Source: Oligoflexia bacterium (lineage in GTDB: Bacteria > Bdellovibrionota > Bacteriovoracia > Bacteriovoracales > Bacteriovoracaceae). Taken from it: DNA of 51,055 nt. Both the position numbers and the translations under genes were made by a program. Of this stretch, positions 43,323-51,055 are shown one piece after another (positions within the stretch are counted from its first letter, which is position 1; every line of letters starts with the position of its first letter). The stretch lies in the NCBI GenBank assembly GCA_015232355.1, contig JADFZW010000034.1:1-51055 (forward strand), written 5' to 3'. The notes under the pieces were generated by a model, which was not told the DNA's origin, ran no database searches, and worked only from the letters and a program-made list of their open reading frames with translations.

Positions 43323-44711
43323 CTAATTATAATCTTCAACAAAATGAATTTGGGGTTCGTCTGAATTTCTCGGATTAATCGCTTGCGAACTAGTCGCGTG
43401 CGAACTAGTCGCGTGCGAACTACAAGATGTTTTTTTGCCCACCAAATGTCCAATCATCGCGTAGTAGACTAGATAGATGTAACTTGGAATTAATATTATA
43501 TAAGCATACTTATTTCCAATTGTATCTGCTAGCAATCCATAAAACAATGGTAGGATGGCCCCACCTAAAATTCCCATAATTAAAAACGCCGATGCTTGTT
43601 TAGTAAAGCGACCAAGTCCTTCGAGGGCCAATGGCCAGATTGCAGGCCACATAATGGCATTAGATAATCCGAGAAGAGAAATTGCAATTATTGAAGTAAT
43701 ATTATTGGTTAATATTGCAATTATTGAAAATAAAACTCCCGAGATAGCATACCATTTTAATGCTGTTGCTTGACTAATAAATTTAGGAATAGTGATAATG
43801 CCGATAATGTAACCAATTATCATTGCTGCTAGAGTAAACGAAGAGAAAAATTTTGCATCGGTAAGTGAAAAACCAAGTGAACGTCCATAAAGTACTAAGG
43901 TATCTACAGCAATTACCTCGACTCCTACGTAGAGAAATATTGCTAAAACTCCTAACCATAGATATGGAAAATTTAAAATAGAATTTTTATTTGTACTTAA
44001 ATTTTCTTCACTAAAGTTTTGAGTACTGTCCTCGTGTAATTCTGGAAGAGGAGAAAAGCGTAAAGCAATTGCTAAAATCATTAGTGCTAAAGACATCAGA
44101 GTGTAAGGAAGTATTACTTTTGCTGCCAAGGAATTTAGTGCTATTGTTTTTTGTAATTGATCCATTCCTTTTAAATTTAAAATAAGCGAATCGACATTGT
44201 TTAAAATAATTATTCCTAAAATAAGTGGACTAATTATTCCTGCAAATTTATTACAAATTCCTAGAAAACTAATTCTTTTGGCAGCACTTTCAATTGGACC
44301 AATGATAATTACATATGGATTAGAAGCTGTTTGCAAAATGGCCAGTCCTGCACCTTGAACAAAAAGCCCAAATAAAAAAAGTGAGTATTGCCTGCTAATG
44401 GCGGCCGGAATAAAGATTAATGTTCCTATAGACATAGTAAATAATCCTAGAGACATTCCTTTTTTATAACCAGTTTTATTTAATATCCATGCTGAAGGTA
44501 GAGCTAAAAAAAAGTAGGAGATATAAAAAGCAAATGCTACTAAATTTGCCTGTGTATTTGATGTAAGTTCACAGGCAATTTTCAAATAAGGAATTAGAGT
44601 AGCATTTAGCCAAGTAATAACTCCAAAAATACAAAACAATATGCTTAGGATGAAAAAAGAGATGGATAGATTCATTTTGTTTTTTGTGTTGTTTTTCGTG
44701 TTGTTTTTCAT
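43323..44711 (-). CDS. nagP: MFS sugar transporter of the FHS family, NagP-like
   Basis: 462 residues with 12 predicted membrane segments. The block GLAILQTASNPYV followed by IGPIESAAKRISFLGICNKFAG is typical of the fucose/glucose-galactose/N-acetylglucosamine:H+ symporters, closest in style to NagP. The C-terminal tail (SSHATSSHATSSQ) comes from a 15-bp in-frame tandem repeat. It is 15 bases downstream of the GH20 hexosaminidase gene, which supports N-acetylglucosamine as substrate. The exact sugar is inference from this neighbour. Confidence 0.75.
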   Translation of the reverse strand: MKNNTKNNTKNKMNLSISFFILSILFCIFGVITWLNATLIPYLKIACELTSNTQANLVAFAFYISYFFLALPSAWILNKTGYKKGMSLGLFTMSIGTLIFIPAAISRQYSLFLFGLFVQGAGLAILQTASNPYVIIIGPIESAAKRISFLGICNKFAGIISPLILGIIILNNVDSLILNLKGMDQLQKTIALNSLAAKVILPYTLMSLALMILAIALRFSPLPELHEDSTQNFSEENLSTNKNSILNFPYLWLGVLAIFLYVGVEVIAVDTLVLYGRSLGFSLTDAKFFSSFTLAAMIIGYIIGIITIPKFISQATALKWYAISGVLFSIIAILTNNITSIIAISLLGLSNAIMWPAIWPLALEGLGRFTKQASAFLIMGILGGAILPLFYGLLADTIGNKYAYIILIPSYIYLVYYAMIGHLVGKKTSCSSHATSSHATSSQAINPRNSDEPQIHFVEDYN

Positions 44712-44726
44712 GTTGTTTCCTGCTTT

Positions 44727-46421
44727 TTATAAACTATTACGATTGTAATTTAATTCCATTATTTTAAAGTGTTCGATCAAATTAGGTAGACGAGTTTTAA
44801 AATTATTCCAATCACGTAAATTTTGATCACTCCAAACCATTTCAGCTAGAGCAGAGAGACGAGGAAGTAGTAAAAATTCTGCTTCACTGGCCGAGGTTAC
44901 ATACTCTGTCCAAAGTTGCCCTTGTGCCCCTACAACTCGTGATTCTTCTATTTTTGATAATCCACTAGGCATAGGATTAAAATCATAAACAGTTTTTAAA
45001 CTTAAGTACCCAGAATGCCCAGGAGCTGAAGGTGAATTATCTTCTTTTAAATTAAAGTAGAGTTTGCGAGCATAAGATACGACAGCATTGTTTCCTTTAC
45101 TAACAACATCTTTAACTTTACTTAAATCTCTCCATACCATCACGGTGGTATTTGCCACGGTGGTATTTGCTACTAATCCTCCATCTAAAATTTCATCCCA
45201 TCCAACTAATGTACGATTTTTGCTATTTAAGATTCCCTCTATTCTCTTAACAAAATAGCTTTGCAACTTTTCTTCATCATCAATTCCTTCTCTTTTCATT
45301 CGCTCTTGACAGTGAAGACAAATTTTCCAATGATCTTTAAGGCATTCATCGCCACCTATGTGAATAAGATTTCCTGGAAAGAGTGTTGTTACTTCTTCTA
45401 AAATATTTTCTAAGAAGGTAAATGTTGAATCTTTACCAGGACAAATAACTTCGTTAGAGATACCCCAATCATTCCAAACGGGTACTTGATTGTTGTTGTT
45501 ATTGTTATTGCTATTGTTATTAATATTGCATGAGAGATGTGGATAAGATGCAACTAGTGCTTGAGTATGTCCGGGCATTTCGATTTCAGGAAGAATAGTA
45601 ATAAATAATGAATTGGCATAATCAATAATCTCTTTAACATCATTTTGAGAGTAAAAACCACCATAGATGTTTCCATTCTTCTCCTCTCTTAATGAACCAA
45701 TCTCTATTAATTTTGGATATTGTTTTATTTCTAGACGCCATCCTTGATCATCTGTTAAATGCCAATGAAAAACATTAATCTTATGCATGGCCAAGAGATC
45801 TAAATATCTTTTAATAAATTCTTTAGGAAAAAAGTGTCGACTAACATCAAAATGCATTCCTCGCCATTTGAATCTCGGCCAATCTTTTATATGAATACTT
45901 GGGAGACTCCAGAGAACACTTTTGGTGTTCACTACTGATTTCTGCTCTATTTGTGGAGGAAATAATTGTCGTAAAGTTTGTATACCATAAAAAATTCCGG
46001 CCGCCTGAGAGGCATAGATGGCCACACGGTCTTTGCTAATTATTAATTCATACCCTTCATCATTATCAACATATTTTTTTCCTTTCTTTCCTTTCTTTTT
46101 ATTCTTTTTTTTCAAGGATAATAAAATAGAATTTGTTGGTTGTTTTTGATTACTAATATCTATTTCTGTTAGTGAAAGTTGGTATCCACTTGGTCTGTTA
46201 ATTAGATCAAGCAAATAATTTCCTACCTCTTTTAATTTAGAATTATTATCTCTATTTTCAATTAATACTTTCGTAGAGGCAGTTACATTAAAGGAGTCAG
46301 ATCCTACTTCTATCCAAGAAGGGTATGGTATGATTTTATTTTGATAATAATTTGATGAAGAGGCAAAAGTTAAATTCACAGTAAAGAGTAAAAAAACACA
46401 ATAGAGTAATAAACTTTTCAT
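44727..46421 (-). CDS. Exported beta-N-acetylhexosaminidase, glycoside hydrolase family 20
   Basis: 564 residues with a signal peptide (about 1-20). An N-terminal GH20b domain is followed by the catalytic barrel with WRGMHFDVSRHFFP, FHWHLTDDQGWRLEI, LPEIEMPGHTQA and the catalytic pair Asp358-Glu359 in HIGGDE, then GWDEIL and AQGQLWTEYV. The family removes terminal GlcNAc or GalNAc from chitobiose, glycans or peptidoglycan fragments using the substrate's acetamido group. A poly-Asn run (about 299-312, trinucleotide repeat) is inserted between the PGHT and HIGGDE motifs, outside known catalytic residues. Operon with the NagP-like transporter: release then uptake of amino sugars. Confidence 0.93.
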   Translation of the reverse strand: MKSLLLYCVFLLFTVNLTFASSSNYYQNKIIPYPSWIEVGSDSFNVTASTKVLIENRDNNSKLKEVGNYLLDLINRPSGYQLSLTEIDISNQKQPTNSILLSLKKKNKKKGKKGKKYVDNDEGYELIISKDRVAIYASQAAGIFYGIQTLRQLFPPQIEQKSVVNTKSVLWSLPSIHIKDWPRFKWRGMHFDVSRHFFPKEFIKRYLDLLAMHKINVFHWHLTDDQGWRLEIKQYPKLIEIGSLREEKNGNIYGGFYSQNDVKEIIDYANSLFITILPEIEMPGHTQALVASYPHLSCNINNNSNNNNNNNQVPVWNDWGISNEVICPGKDSTFTFLENILEEVTTLFPGNLIHIGGDECLKDHWKICLHCQERMKREGIDDEEKLQSYFVKRIEGILNSKNRTLVGWDEILDGGLVANTTVANTTVMVWRDLSKVKDVVSKGNNAVVSYARKLYFNLKEDNSPSAPGHSGYLSLKTVYDFNPMPSGLSKIEESRVVGAQGQLWTEYVTSASEAEFLLLPRLSALAEMVWSDQNLRDWNNFKTRLPNLIEHFKIMELNYNRNSL

Positions 46422-46622
46422 TACAAGAACCCCCCTTTGATTTTTTTTATTAACGCGCTCAATTCTAAATTGAATCTTAACTTAAATTAATTCTTAAATC
46501 GATTAGAAGACTTAATTTTTAAAAATGATATCGAATAAGTCAACTTTATAAGAAAAGATATTTTAAAAAAAAATTATTATCTATCTATTAAATTTGTGTT
46601 TAAAATATCCGTGGGGGGTTGT

Positions 46623-47414
46623 ATGATTAAGATTATTTTATTTGTTTTTATTTTCATTGTTTTTTTTATTTCTACAGTGTTTGCTCAATCTTTTAAAGTG
46701 ATGACCTATAATATTCGCCATGGTTTAGGTATAGATAATGTAATCGATACAAATCGTATTGTAGAAGTTATTAAGAAAGTTAACCCACATTTTTTAGCAC
46801 TTCAGGAATTGGACAAGGAAACAACTAGAGTCGCAAGAGTAAATCAACCAGCAGTGCTGGCCCAAAAACTTGGAATGCATTATGTATTCGCTCCAGCGAT
46901 GAATTTTATGGAAGGTGAATACGGGATTGCTTTTTTTTCAACAGAACCGATTAAATCTTGGAAAACAATTCCTTTATTAGGAGCAAATGATGAACCAAGA
47001 GTATTGTTAATAGTAACAACTTCTTTTAAAGAAAAAACCTTAGTATTTTTTGTATCTCATTTTACTCTAGATGAAGAAGTTGTTAATAAACATATTAGCT
47101 TACTAGAAGAATATCTTTCTACAATTTCCAATTCCAATCAAGAGATCATATTTATGGGAGATTTGAATTTCACTCCCGATAGTCCACAAGCAAATCGCCT
47201 TCGTAATAACTTCATCTTTCCTGTTAGTGATTTCCCAACTTTGTTAACATATCCAGCACCAAATCCGACAATGCAAATTGATTTTATCTTACAAAAAAAA
47301 TCTCCTTTGTCTCACATACGACTAAATAATATTTTTTCAATTTATCATCCAACAGCTTCTGATCACTTTCCCTTGATTGCTAATTTTGAGGTTTTAAATT
47401 TGAATATTAACTAA
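46623..47414 (+). CDS. Secreted endonuclease/exonuclease/phosphatase (EEP) family enzyme
   Basis: 263 residues from the ATG at 46623; an in-frame GTG at 46596 would add nine residues ahead of a G-rich stretch that looks like the ribosome site. Signal peptide (about 1-20), then the EEP fold with MTYNIRHG, LALQELD, MGDLNFTPD, QIDFIL and ASDHFPLI, supplying the Asn, Glu, Asp, Asn, Asp and His catalytic positions. The superfamily cleaves phosphodiester or phosphomonoester bonds (DNA, sphingomyelin, inositol phosphates); the substrate here cannot be said. Divergent from the hexosaminidase. Confidence 0.88.
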   Translation: MIKIILFVFIFIVFFISTVFAQSFKVMTYNIRHGLGIDNVIDTNRIVEVIKKVNPHFLALQELDKETTRVARVNQPAVLAQKLGMHYVFAPAMNFMEGEYGIAFFSTEPIKSWKTIPLLGANDEPRVLLIVTTSFKEKTLVFFVSHFTLDEEVVNKHISLLEEYLSTISNSNQEIIFMGDLNFTPDSPQANRLRNNFIFPVSDFPTLLTYPAPNPTMQIDFILQKKSPLSHIRLNNIFSIYHPTASDHFPLIANFEVLNLNIN

Positions 47415-47475
47415 TTTTTTTCTATGATTTCTTTAAATAATCTTTATATTTGATAAAAAATATATCTTCGATATA

Positions 47476-47508
47476 ATTAAATAATGATTAAATAATGATT
47501 AAATAATA
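47476..47508. repeat. 11-bp tandem repeat (ATTAAATAATG x3)
   Basis: Three consecutive units, the last ending in A, about 60 bases upstream of the binding-protein gene at 47567. Period equals one helical turn, as in the repeats at 41081 and the precursor promoters, but the sequence differs. Confidence 0.75.
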
Positions 47509-47566
47509 ATAAAAAAATAACAATATCAAACCGCAATAGTATAGTAAACAAAACCAGGAGGATTTC

Positions 47567-48661
47567 TTGAAAAGAAAACAAATGATTAAAACACAAAATC
47601 ATATAAGTCTATCACCTAAGATTTTAAAGTTTTTGTTTTCTTCTATTTTAATTTCAACTTTTTTATTAATCACATTTACTAATATTGGCCAAACAACAGA
47701 TAATGATAGAAAAACAAAAAAATGGAAGATCTTACATATAATGAGCTATCATTCTCCTTGGCAATGGACAGATGATCAACTTAAAGGTTTTCAAGATGCT
47801 TTAAAAGAATTTCCCAATATTGAATATAAAGTATTTCAAATGGATACTAAACGTAAAAATAGTGAGGAATGGAAAAAAAGTGTAGGTGAAGAAGCAAGAA
47901 ATTTAATAACTTCATGGAAACCAGATTTAGTTTATACTAATGATGATAATGCTCAAGAATATGTAGTAAAACACTACATAAACAGCGAAATCCCTTTTGT
48001 CTTTAGTGGTGTAAATAATGATCCTGCTAAATATGGATTTGCTGGTTCAAAAAATATCACAGGAATTTTAGAGCAAGAACACGTTGTTCAAACCATGAAT
48101 TTATTGAAAAAAATTATTCCGAAATTAAAAAAAATTGTTGTAATTTTTGATAGTGATATAAGTTGGAATGGATTACGACAAAGAATGGAAGAAAAAAAGA
48201 GTGAATTTACAGATTTTGAGATTGTTAGCTTTGATATAATTAAAACCTTTGAAGAATTTCAACATAAGATCAAAGAGCTTGAAGGAAAAGTAGATGCCAT
48301 TGGAATGATTGGCATCTTTAATTTTAAAGATAAAAATGGACAAAATGTTCCTCACCAGCAAGTTTTAAAATGGACTGCAGAAAATAGTAACATTCCTGAT
48401 TTTACATTCTGGGAAGATCGAGTTGATTACGGTACTTTATGTTCTGTAACTGTATCAGGATATGAACAAGGTTTTGCTGCTGGAGAAATTGCAAAAAATA
48501 TTTTAGGAAAAGGATTGTCCGCTAATGCTTTTCCTTTTAAAGCAACTGTTAAAGGAGCACCTGTAATTAATATGGCCAGGGCCAAACAATTAAAACTTAA
48601 CATAAATAATAATCTAGTTTTATCATCAAAAGTTTTTAAACAATATGCTTGGGATAAATAA
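47567..48661 (+). CDS. ABC-type substrate-binding protein (PF04392-like)
   Basis: 364 residues from TTG at 47567; AGGAGG at 47556-47561 is correctly placed for this TTG and too far from the ATG at 47582. Signal segment (about 22-40), then a two-lobed binding fold: ILHIMSYHSPWQWTDDQL, KPDLVYTNDDNAQEYVV, IPFVFSGVNNDP, GYEQGFAAGEIAKNIL. This matches the ABC_sub_bind family. No transporter is adjacent. Instead the next gene, 8 bases on, encodes a chemoreceptor-like protein, suggesting ligand capture for signalling. Confidence 0.85.
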   Translation: MKRKQMIKTQNHISLSPKILKFLFSSILISTFLLITFTNIGQTTDNDRKTKKWKILHIMSYHSPWQWTDDQLKGFQDALKEFPNIEYKVFQMDTKRKNSEEWKKSVGEEARNLITSWKPDLVYTNDDNAQEYVVKHYINSEIPFVFSGVNNDPAKYGFAGSKNITGILEQEHVVQTMNLLKKIIPKLKKIVVIFDSDISWNGLRQRMEEKKSEFTDFEIVSFDIIKTFEEFQHKIKELEGKVDAIGMIGIFNFKDKNGQNVPHQQVLKWTAENSNIPDFTFWEDRVDYGTLCSVTVSGYEQGFAAGEIAKNILGKGLSANAFPFKATVKGAPVINMARAKQLKLNINNNLVLSSKVFKQYAWDK

Positions 48662-48669
48662 AAAATATA

Positions 48670-50148
48670 ATGTTTAGCATCCGTACAAAAATAATTATAA
48701 TTTCATCCTTTGTGTTGTTTATTGCTATAGGTGTGAATACATTAATTCTGAATCATCTTTTTAAAAAAGAATATTCCGATAGTCTACATTCGCGAGGTTA
48801 TATAATAGTATCAACGCTTAAAAATGAACTAGATCGATTGTTGGAATTTCAAATATCATTGGAGAATTTAATTGGATTTGATGAACAATGTATTAATATA
48901 GTTAAAAAATATGATAATATCGCCTATGCTATGATACTTGATCACAATGATAAAATACTTTTTCATAATGATCCAACTCATAAAGGGAAAATACTTTTAG
49001 GCACATCTGAAAAGAGTAATGCTAAGAAAGTAAATATTCTAAAAAACTTAAATACGGGTGGCCCAATCTATTCTACAACTATAATAAATAATATTGAATT
49101 TTCAGATGTGATGATTCCAATATTTAATAACAACAAACAATATATTGGAACTGCTAAAATCGGATTCCCCTCTGCTATAATTACTCAAAAAACTAATAAA
49201 ATGTTCTACTTTTCATTGGTCACATCAGTTATTTTTATTTGCTTTTCTTGCTTTTTAGCATTCTTTTTTTCAAACAAGATCACTATACCTGTAATAGCAT
49301 CCATAAATGATTTAGGAGAAAGTACAGAAAAAATTGCTTTAATGTCTAATAAATCTTTTATTGCCGGTAATAAGCTAAAAAATTCTGTCTCTAAAGAAAT
49401 GAATGCTATTACAGATACTATCAAATCACTAGAAACCATTATCAGCATTGCTGAAAAAAATAATGAAAGTGCTAAAGAATCTTATCAAATTTCAAACGAT
49501 GTAAATAACTACTCATTAAGCTGTAATAATTCTATGAATGAATTAAAATCTGCTATCGATGCAATTTTAATAAGTAATGATAAAATTAATGGTCTAGTGG
49601 AATTAATTAAAGAGATTGGTGCTAAAATTAAAATAATTGAAGAAATTGCCTCAAAAAGTAAAATACTTTCTTTTAATGCCGCAATAGAATCAGCACGAGC
49701 AGGGATTTATGGTAGAGGATTTACAATAGTTGCTGATGAGATTAAAAATTTATCTAGTATTAGTAGCACAGCATCCGGTCATGTTAGCGAAATTGTCGAA
49801 AAAAGTATTAAGGATGCTCAAATAATAACCCAAGAGAATAAAAAAAAGGTTGAATATAGTCATTATGTAGTAACACAAACTATAGAAATTCTCAAAAATA
49901 TCTTAAATAAAAGCAATAGCGTACTAAATAACTCTCAAATTATTCTAGGTAATCATCATCAACAATTAAAAGGAATCTTGTCTATAAAAGACCTTATGAA
50001 TATCGTAAGTAAAATTTCCACACAAAATTCTTCTCTATCTGACAATTCCGTTATAGTGGGTAATGAAATGAAACTACAATCACAAAAAATCAAATTAGTT
50101 GCCGATAATTTAAACACAATAGTCAAAGGTTCTATTGTAAAAAAATGA
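48670..50148 (+). CDS. Methyl-accepting chemotaxis-like receptor
   Basis: 492 residues. Membrane segment (about 7-28), extracytoplasmic Cache-like domain (about 30-178, AYAMILDHNDKILFHNDP), second membrane segment (about 180-202), coiled signalling domain. The hairpin tip at about 325-365 reads KILSFNAAIESARAGIYGRG and TIVADEIKNLS, a good match to the conserved receptor tip that contacts CheA/CheW. The methylation helices are short and no C-terminal pentapeptide is present. It is 8 bases after a substrate-binding protein gene; the two probably act together as ligand capture and receptor. Confidence 0.85.
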   Translation: MFSIRTKIIIISSFVLFIAIGVNTLILNHLFKKEYSDSLHSRGYIIVSTLKNELDRLLEFQISLENLIGFDEQCINIVKKYDNIAYAMILDHNDKILFHNDPTHKGKILLGTSEKSNAKKVNILKNLNTGGPIYSTTIINNIEFSDVMIPIFNNNKQYIGTAKIGFPSAIITQKTNKMFYFSLVTSVIFICFSCFLAFFFSNKITIPVIASINDLGESTEKIALMSNKSFIAGNKLKNSVSKEMNAITDTIKSLETIISIAEKNNESAKESYQISNDVNNYSLSCNNSMNELKSAIDAILISNDKINGLVELIKEIGAKIKIIEEIASKSKILSFNAAIESARAGIYGRGFTIVADEIKNLSSISSTASGHVSEIVEKSIKDAQIITQENKKKVEYSHYVVTQTIEILKNILNKSNSVLNNSQIILGNHHQQLKGILSIKDLMNIVSKISTQNSSLSDNSVIVGNEMKLQSQKIKLVADNLNTIVKGSIVKK

Positions 50149-50323
50149 AGATTTAATTAATCCCCAATCGTGCCAGAGTGCCCTGCAGTGTGTGCGTTCC
50201 TGTTACGCCTTTTTTATATGTGCAAATTCATCATAAATCTTATTTACTTAAAGTATTTTTTTCTACTTTAAAAATCTATAGGGTATTGATCATCACTTGT
50301 TTTTTTACCCCCTGTTAAAATAA

Positions 50324-50344
50324 CCCTTGATGAAATAGCAAGGG
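50324..50344. repeat. Inverted repeat CCCTTG / CAAGGG
   Basis: Perfect 6-bp arms with a 9-base spacer, in a region that also contains TTTACCCCCTGTTAAAA and TTTAACCCCCTGTAAG as direct repeats (50305-50320 and 50363-50378). Confidence 0.5.
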
Positions 50345-50378
50345 ATAAATTATCGAGATATGTTTAACCCCCTGTAAG

Positions 50379-50409
50379 TTTAACAACGGTTAATATGACC
50401 GTTGTTAAA
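50379..50409. promoter_or_regulatory. Perfect 12-bp palindrome (TTTAACAACGGT / ACCGTTGTTAAA)
   Basis: Arms 50379-50390 and 50398-50409 with a 7-base spacer; a third half site (TTAACCGTCGTAA) follows directly at 50410-50422. Array-like half sites suggest a protein-binding operator or replication/partition-like element. The 493-base gap 50149-50641 also contains a GC-rich stretch at 50170-50205 (GTGCCAGAGTGCCCTGCAGT) that I could not assign. Confidence 0.65.
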
Positions 50410-50614
50410 TTAACCGTCGTAAAAATAGCAACTTATAATTTAAAATTTAAAATGTTTTCATTTTAAATATGAGTTCATCAATTACTTAAAAACAAAAATA
50501 AGATGAGATGGTGATATTTATTCATCACTAAAGTTTTGAGGATAGGAAAAGAGTCGTATGGTTCATTGAAAATGTAATTAATCAAAATCAATTTTATCTT
50601 TTATTTTTTTAAAG

Positions 50615-50630
50615 AACCAAATTTTTGGTT
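50615..50630. promoter_or_regulatory. Palindrome AACCAAA-TT-TTTGGTT just upstream of a start codon
   Basis: Perfect 7-bp arms 11 bases before the ATG at 50642, overlapping the region of the GGGG ribosome site. It could be an autoregulatory operator or an RNA hairpin that limits translation. Confidence 0.5.
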
Positions 50631-50641
50631 TAGGGGTTTTT

Positions 50642-51016
50642 ATGTCTAAAAATTCAAATATTGAATGTAAAAACTGGATTCCAATATCAAATTCAATATA
50701 TAAAAACTTTTACCGTGAACACGATTCATCCGCCATGAGTGTTCTATTTAAAATCATTGCTCGCATACACAACTACAAAGATAAAACCTATACCAAATTT
50801 TCTAGCTTGGCCGATGCCTGCACCTATTTTGACATCTCAAAAAAACCACTGCTACGAGAATTAGATAAACTTCAAAATGCCAATCTTATTGAATACGAAT
50901 ACCACCGCCATGGCCACATTGAAATCGAGGTAGTGGAATATTTTTTCTGTCCAAGCAATTGCGTTACAACTTTTTATAAGTTAAAAAAGGAGATGTTTGG
51001 ATGGAGAATTTTTTGA
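50642..51016 (+). CDS. Small winged-helix-like DNA-binding protein (hypothetical)
   Basis: 124 residues, cytoplasmic. The middle (about 28-95) reads as a helix-turn-helix/winged-helix: SAMSVLFKIIARIHNY, SLADACTYFDISKKPLLRELDKL, then NLIEYEYHRHGHIEIEVVEYF as a beta wing. This style is common in replication-initiation and phage or plasmid regulators. Codon use is similar to neighbours, but Cys (IECKNW, CPSNC) and aromatic content are high. Its stop overlaps the start of the next gene (TGATG), so they are translationally coupled. The palindrome-rich region upstream may be its target. Confidence 0.65.
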   Translation: MSKNSNIECKNWIPISNSIYKNFYREHDSSAMSVLFKIIARIHNYKDKTYTKFSSLADACTYFDISKKPLLRELDKLQNANLIEYEYHRHGHIEIEVVEYFFCPSNCVTTFYKLKKEMFGWRIF

Positions 51017-51055
51017 TGAGTATTATTAAATTTGAATTGAATGTACCAGAGGCAA
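51016..51055 (+). CDS. Start of a further gene, truncated by the window end
   Basis: An ATG at 51016 overlaps the TGA of the preceding gene; 13 codons (M-S-I-I-K-F-E-L-N-V-P-E-A) remain open to the end. Too short to identify; its coupling suggests a partner of the winged-helix protein. Confidence 0.5.
   Translation, partial: MSIIKFELNVPEA

Noticed and set aside
43241..43453. 70-residue Arg-rich small protein
   Set aside because: Out-of-frame reading of the SSHAT repeat region in the transporter tail.

Overview
The window is low in G+C (roughly 30% by eye) and densely coded on both strands. Most genes have AAGGAG-type ribosome binding sites, and many products carry Sec signal peptides or lipoboxes, so the host is a Gram-negative bacterium. 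Several things fit a predatory or host-associated relative of the Bdellovibrionota / Oligoflexia: many large secreted proteins, including a gingipain-like protease, a transglutaminase-elicitor-like protein and a secreted eukaryotic-type kinase; HD-GYP and CheA-like signalling; and cryptic 'LSEEDL..VSGG' peptides. The taxonomic placement is inference; no rRNA or tRNA gene is visible.

Layout. 0.2-4.1 kb (minus): an exported catalytically degenerate 5'-nucleotidase homologue, an exported MTA/SAH-type nucleosidase and a secreted Cys/His/Asp protein. 4.4-9.1 kb (minus): a signalling operon (CheY-like receiver, HD-GYP protein, CheA-like GAF/PAS/HPt kinase) coupled to a CarS-like membrane cytidylyltransferase. 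9.2-11.8 kb (minus): Gfo/Idh/MocA oxidoreductase and myo-inositol-phosphate synthase. 11.9-12.6 kb: TPR protein. 12.7-16.9 kb: an accessory island of GG-leader peptide genes in duplicated cassettes, a decayed third cassette, and a DUF234-type ATPase module. 17-20.3 kb (minus): Cache/HAMP/PP2C phosphatase and a PhnW-like aminotransferase. 20.6-21.6 kb: ornithine carbamoyltransferase. 21.8-24.4 kb: two secreted proteins. 24.6-31.1 kb (plus): a four-gene run (PAP2 phosphatase, 1239-aa secreted kinase/papain-like protein, small exported protein, substrate-binding lipoprotein). 31.1-33.1 kb: C25 protease. 33.4-35.1 kb: a fourth GG-leader precursor with three core repeats, a terminator, and a radical SAM/SPASM maturase. 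35.4-41.1 kb: a 1016-aa secreted protein and a Cache-PAS-CBS-DUF294 protein. 41.2-47.4 kb: phosphoesterase, Ser/Thr-rich lipoprotein, a GlcNAc transporter plus GH20 hexosaminidase pair, and a secreted EEP-family enzyme. 47.6-50.1 kb: a binding-protein/chemoreceptor pair. 50.15-51.05 kb: a palindrome-rich intergenic stretch followed by a winged-helix-like gene and the start of another.

The most interesting system is a dispersed RiPP family. Four precursors share a bacteriocin-type leader ending in V-S-G-G and carry Lys/Arg-Pro-rich cores. A single RRE-like + radical SAM + SPASM enzyme sits beside one of them. Two precursors, more than 3 kb apart, share a nearly identical promoter: a 9-bp palindrome, then 3 or 4 direct repeats of an 11-bp motif, then a TACAAT -10, all at fixed spacing. 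The cores resemble proline-rich antimicrobial peptides, but that function is inference. No C39 peptidase/ABC exporter is in the window.

Genome-style features: GGCC is strikingly over-represented for such an AT-rich sequence. Short tandem repeats are common; those inside genes keep the reading frame (9, 12 or 15 bp units), while several intergenic ones have 7- or 11-bp periods.
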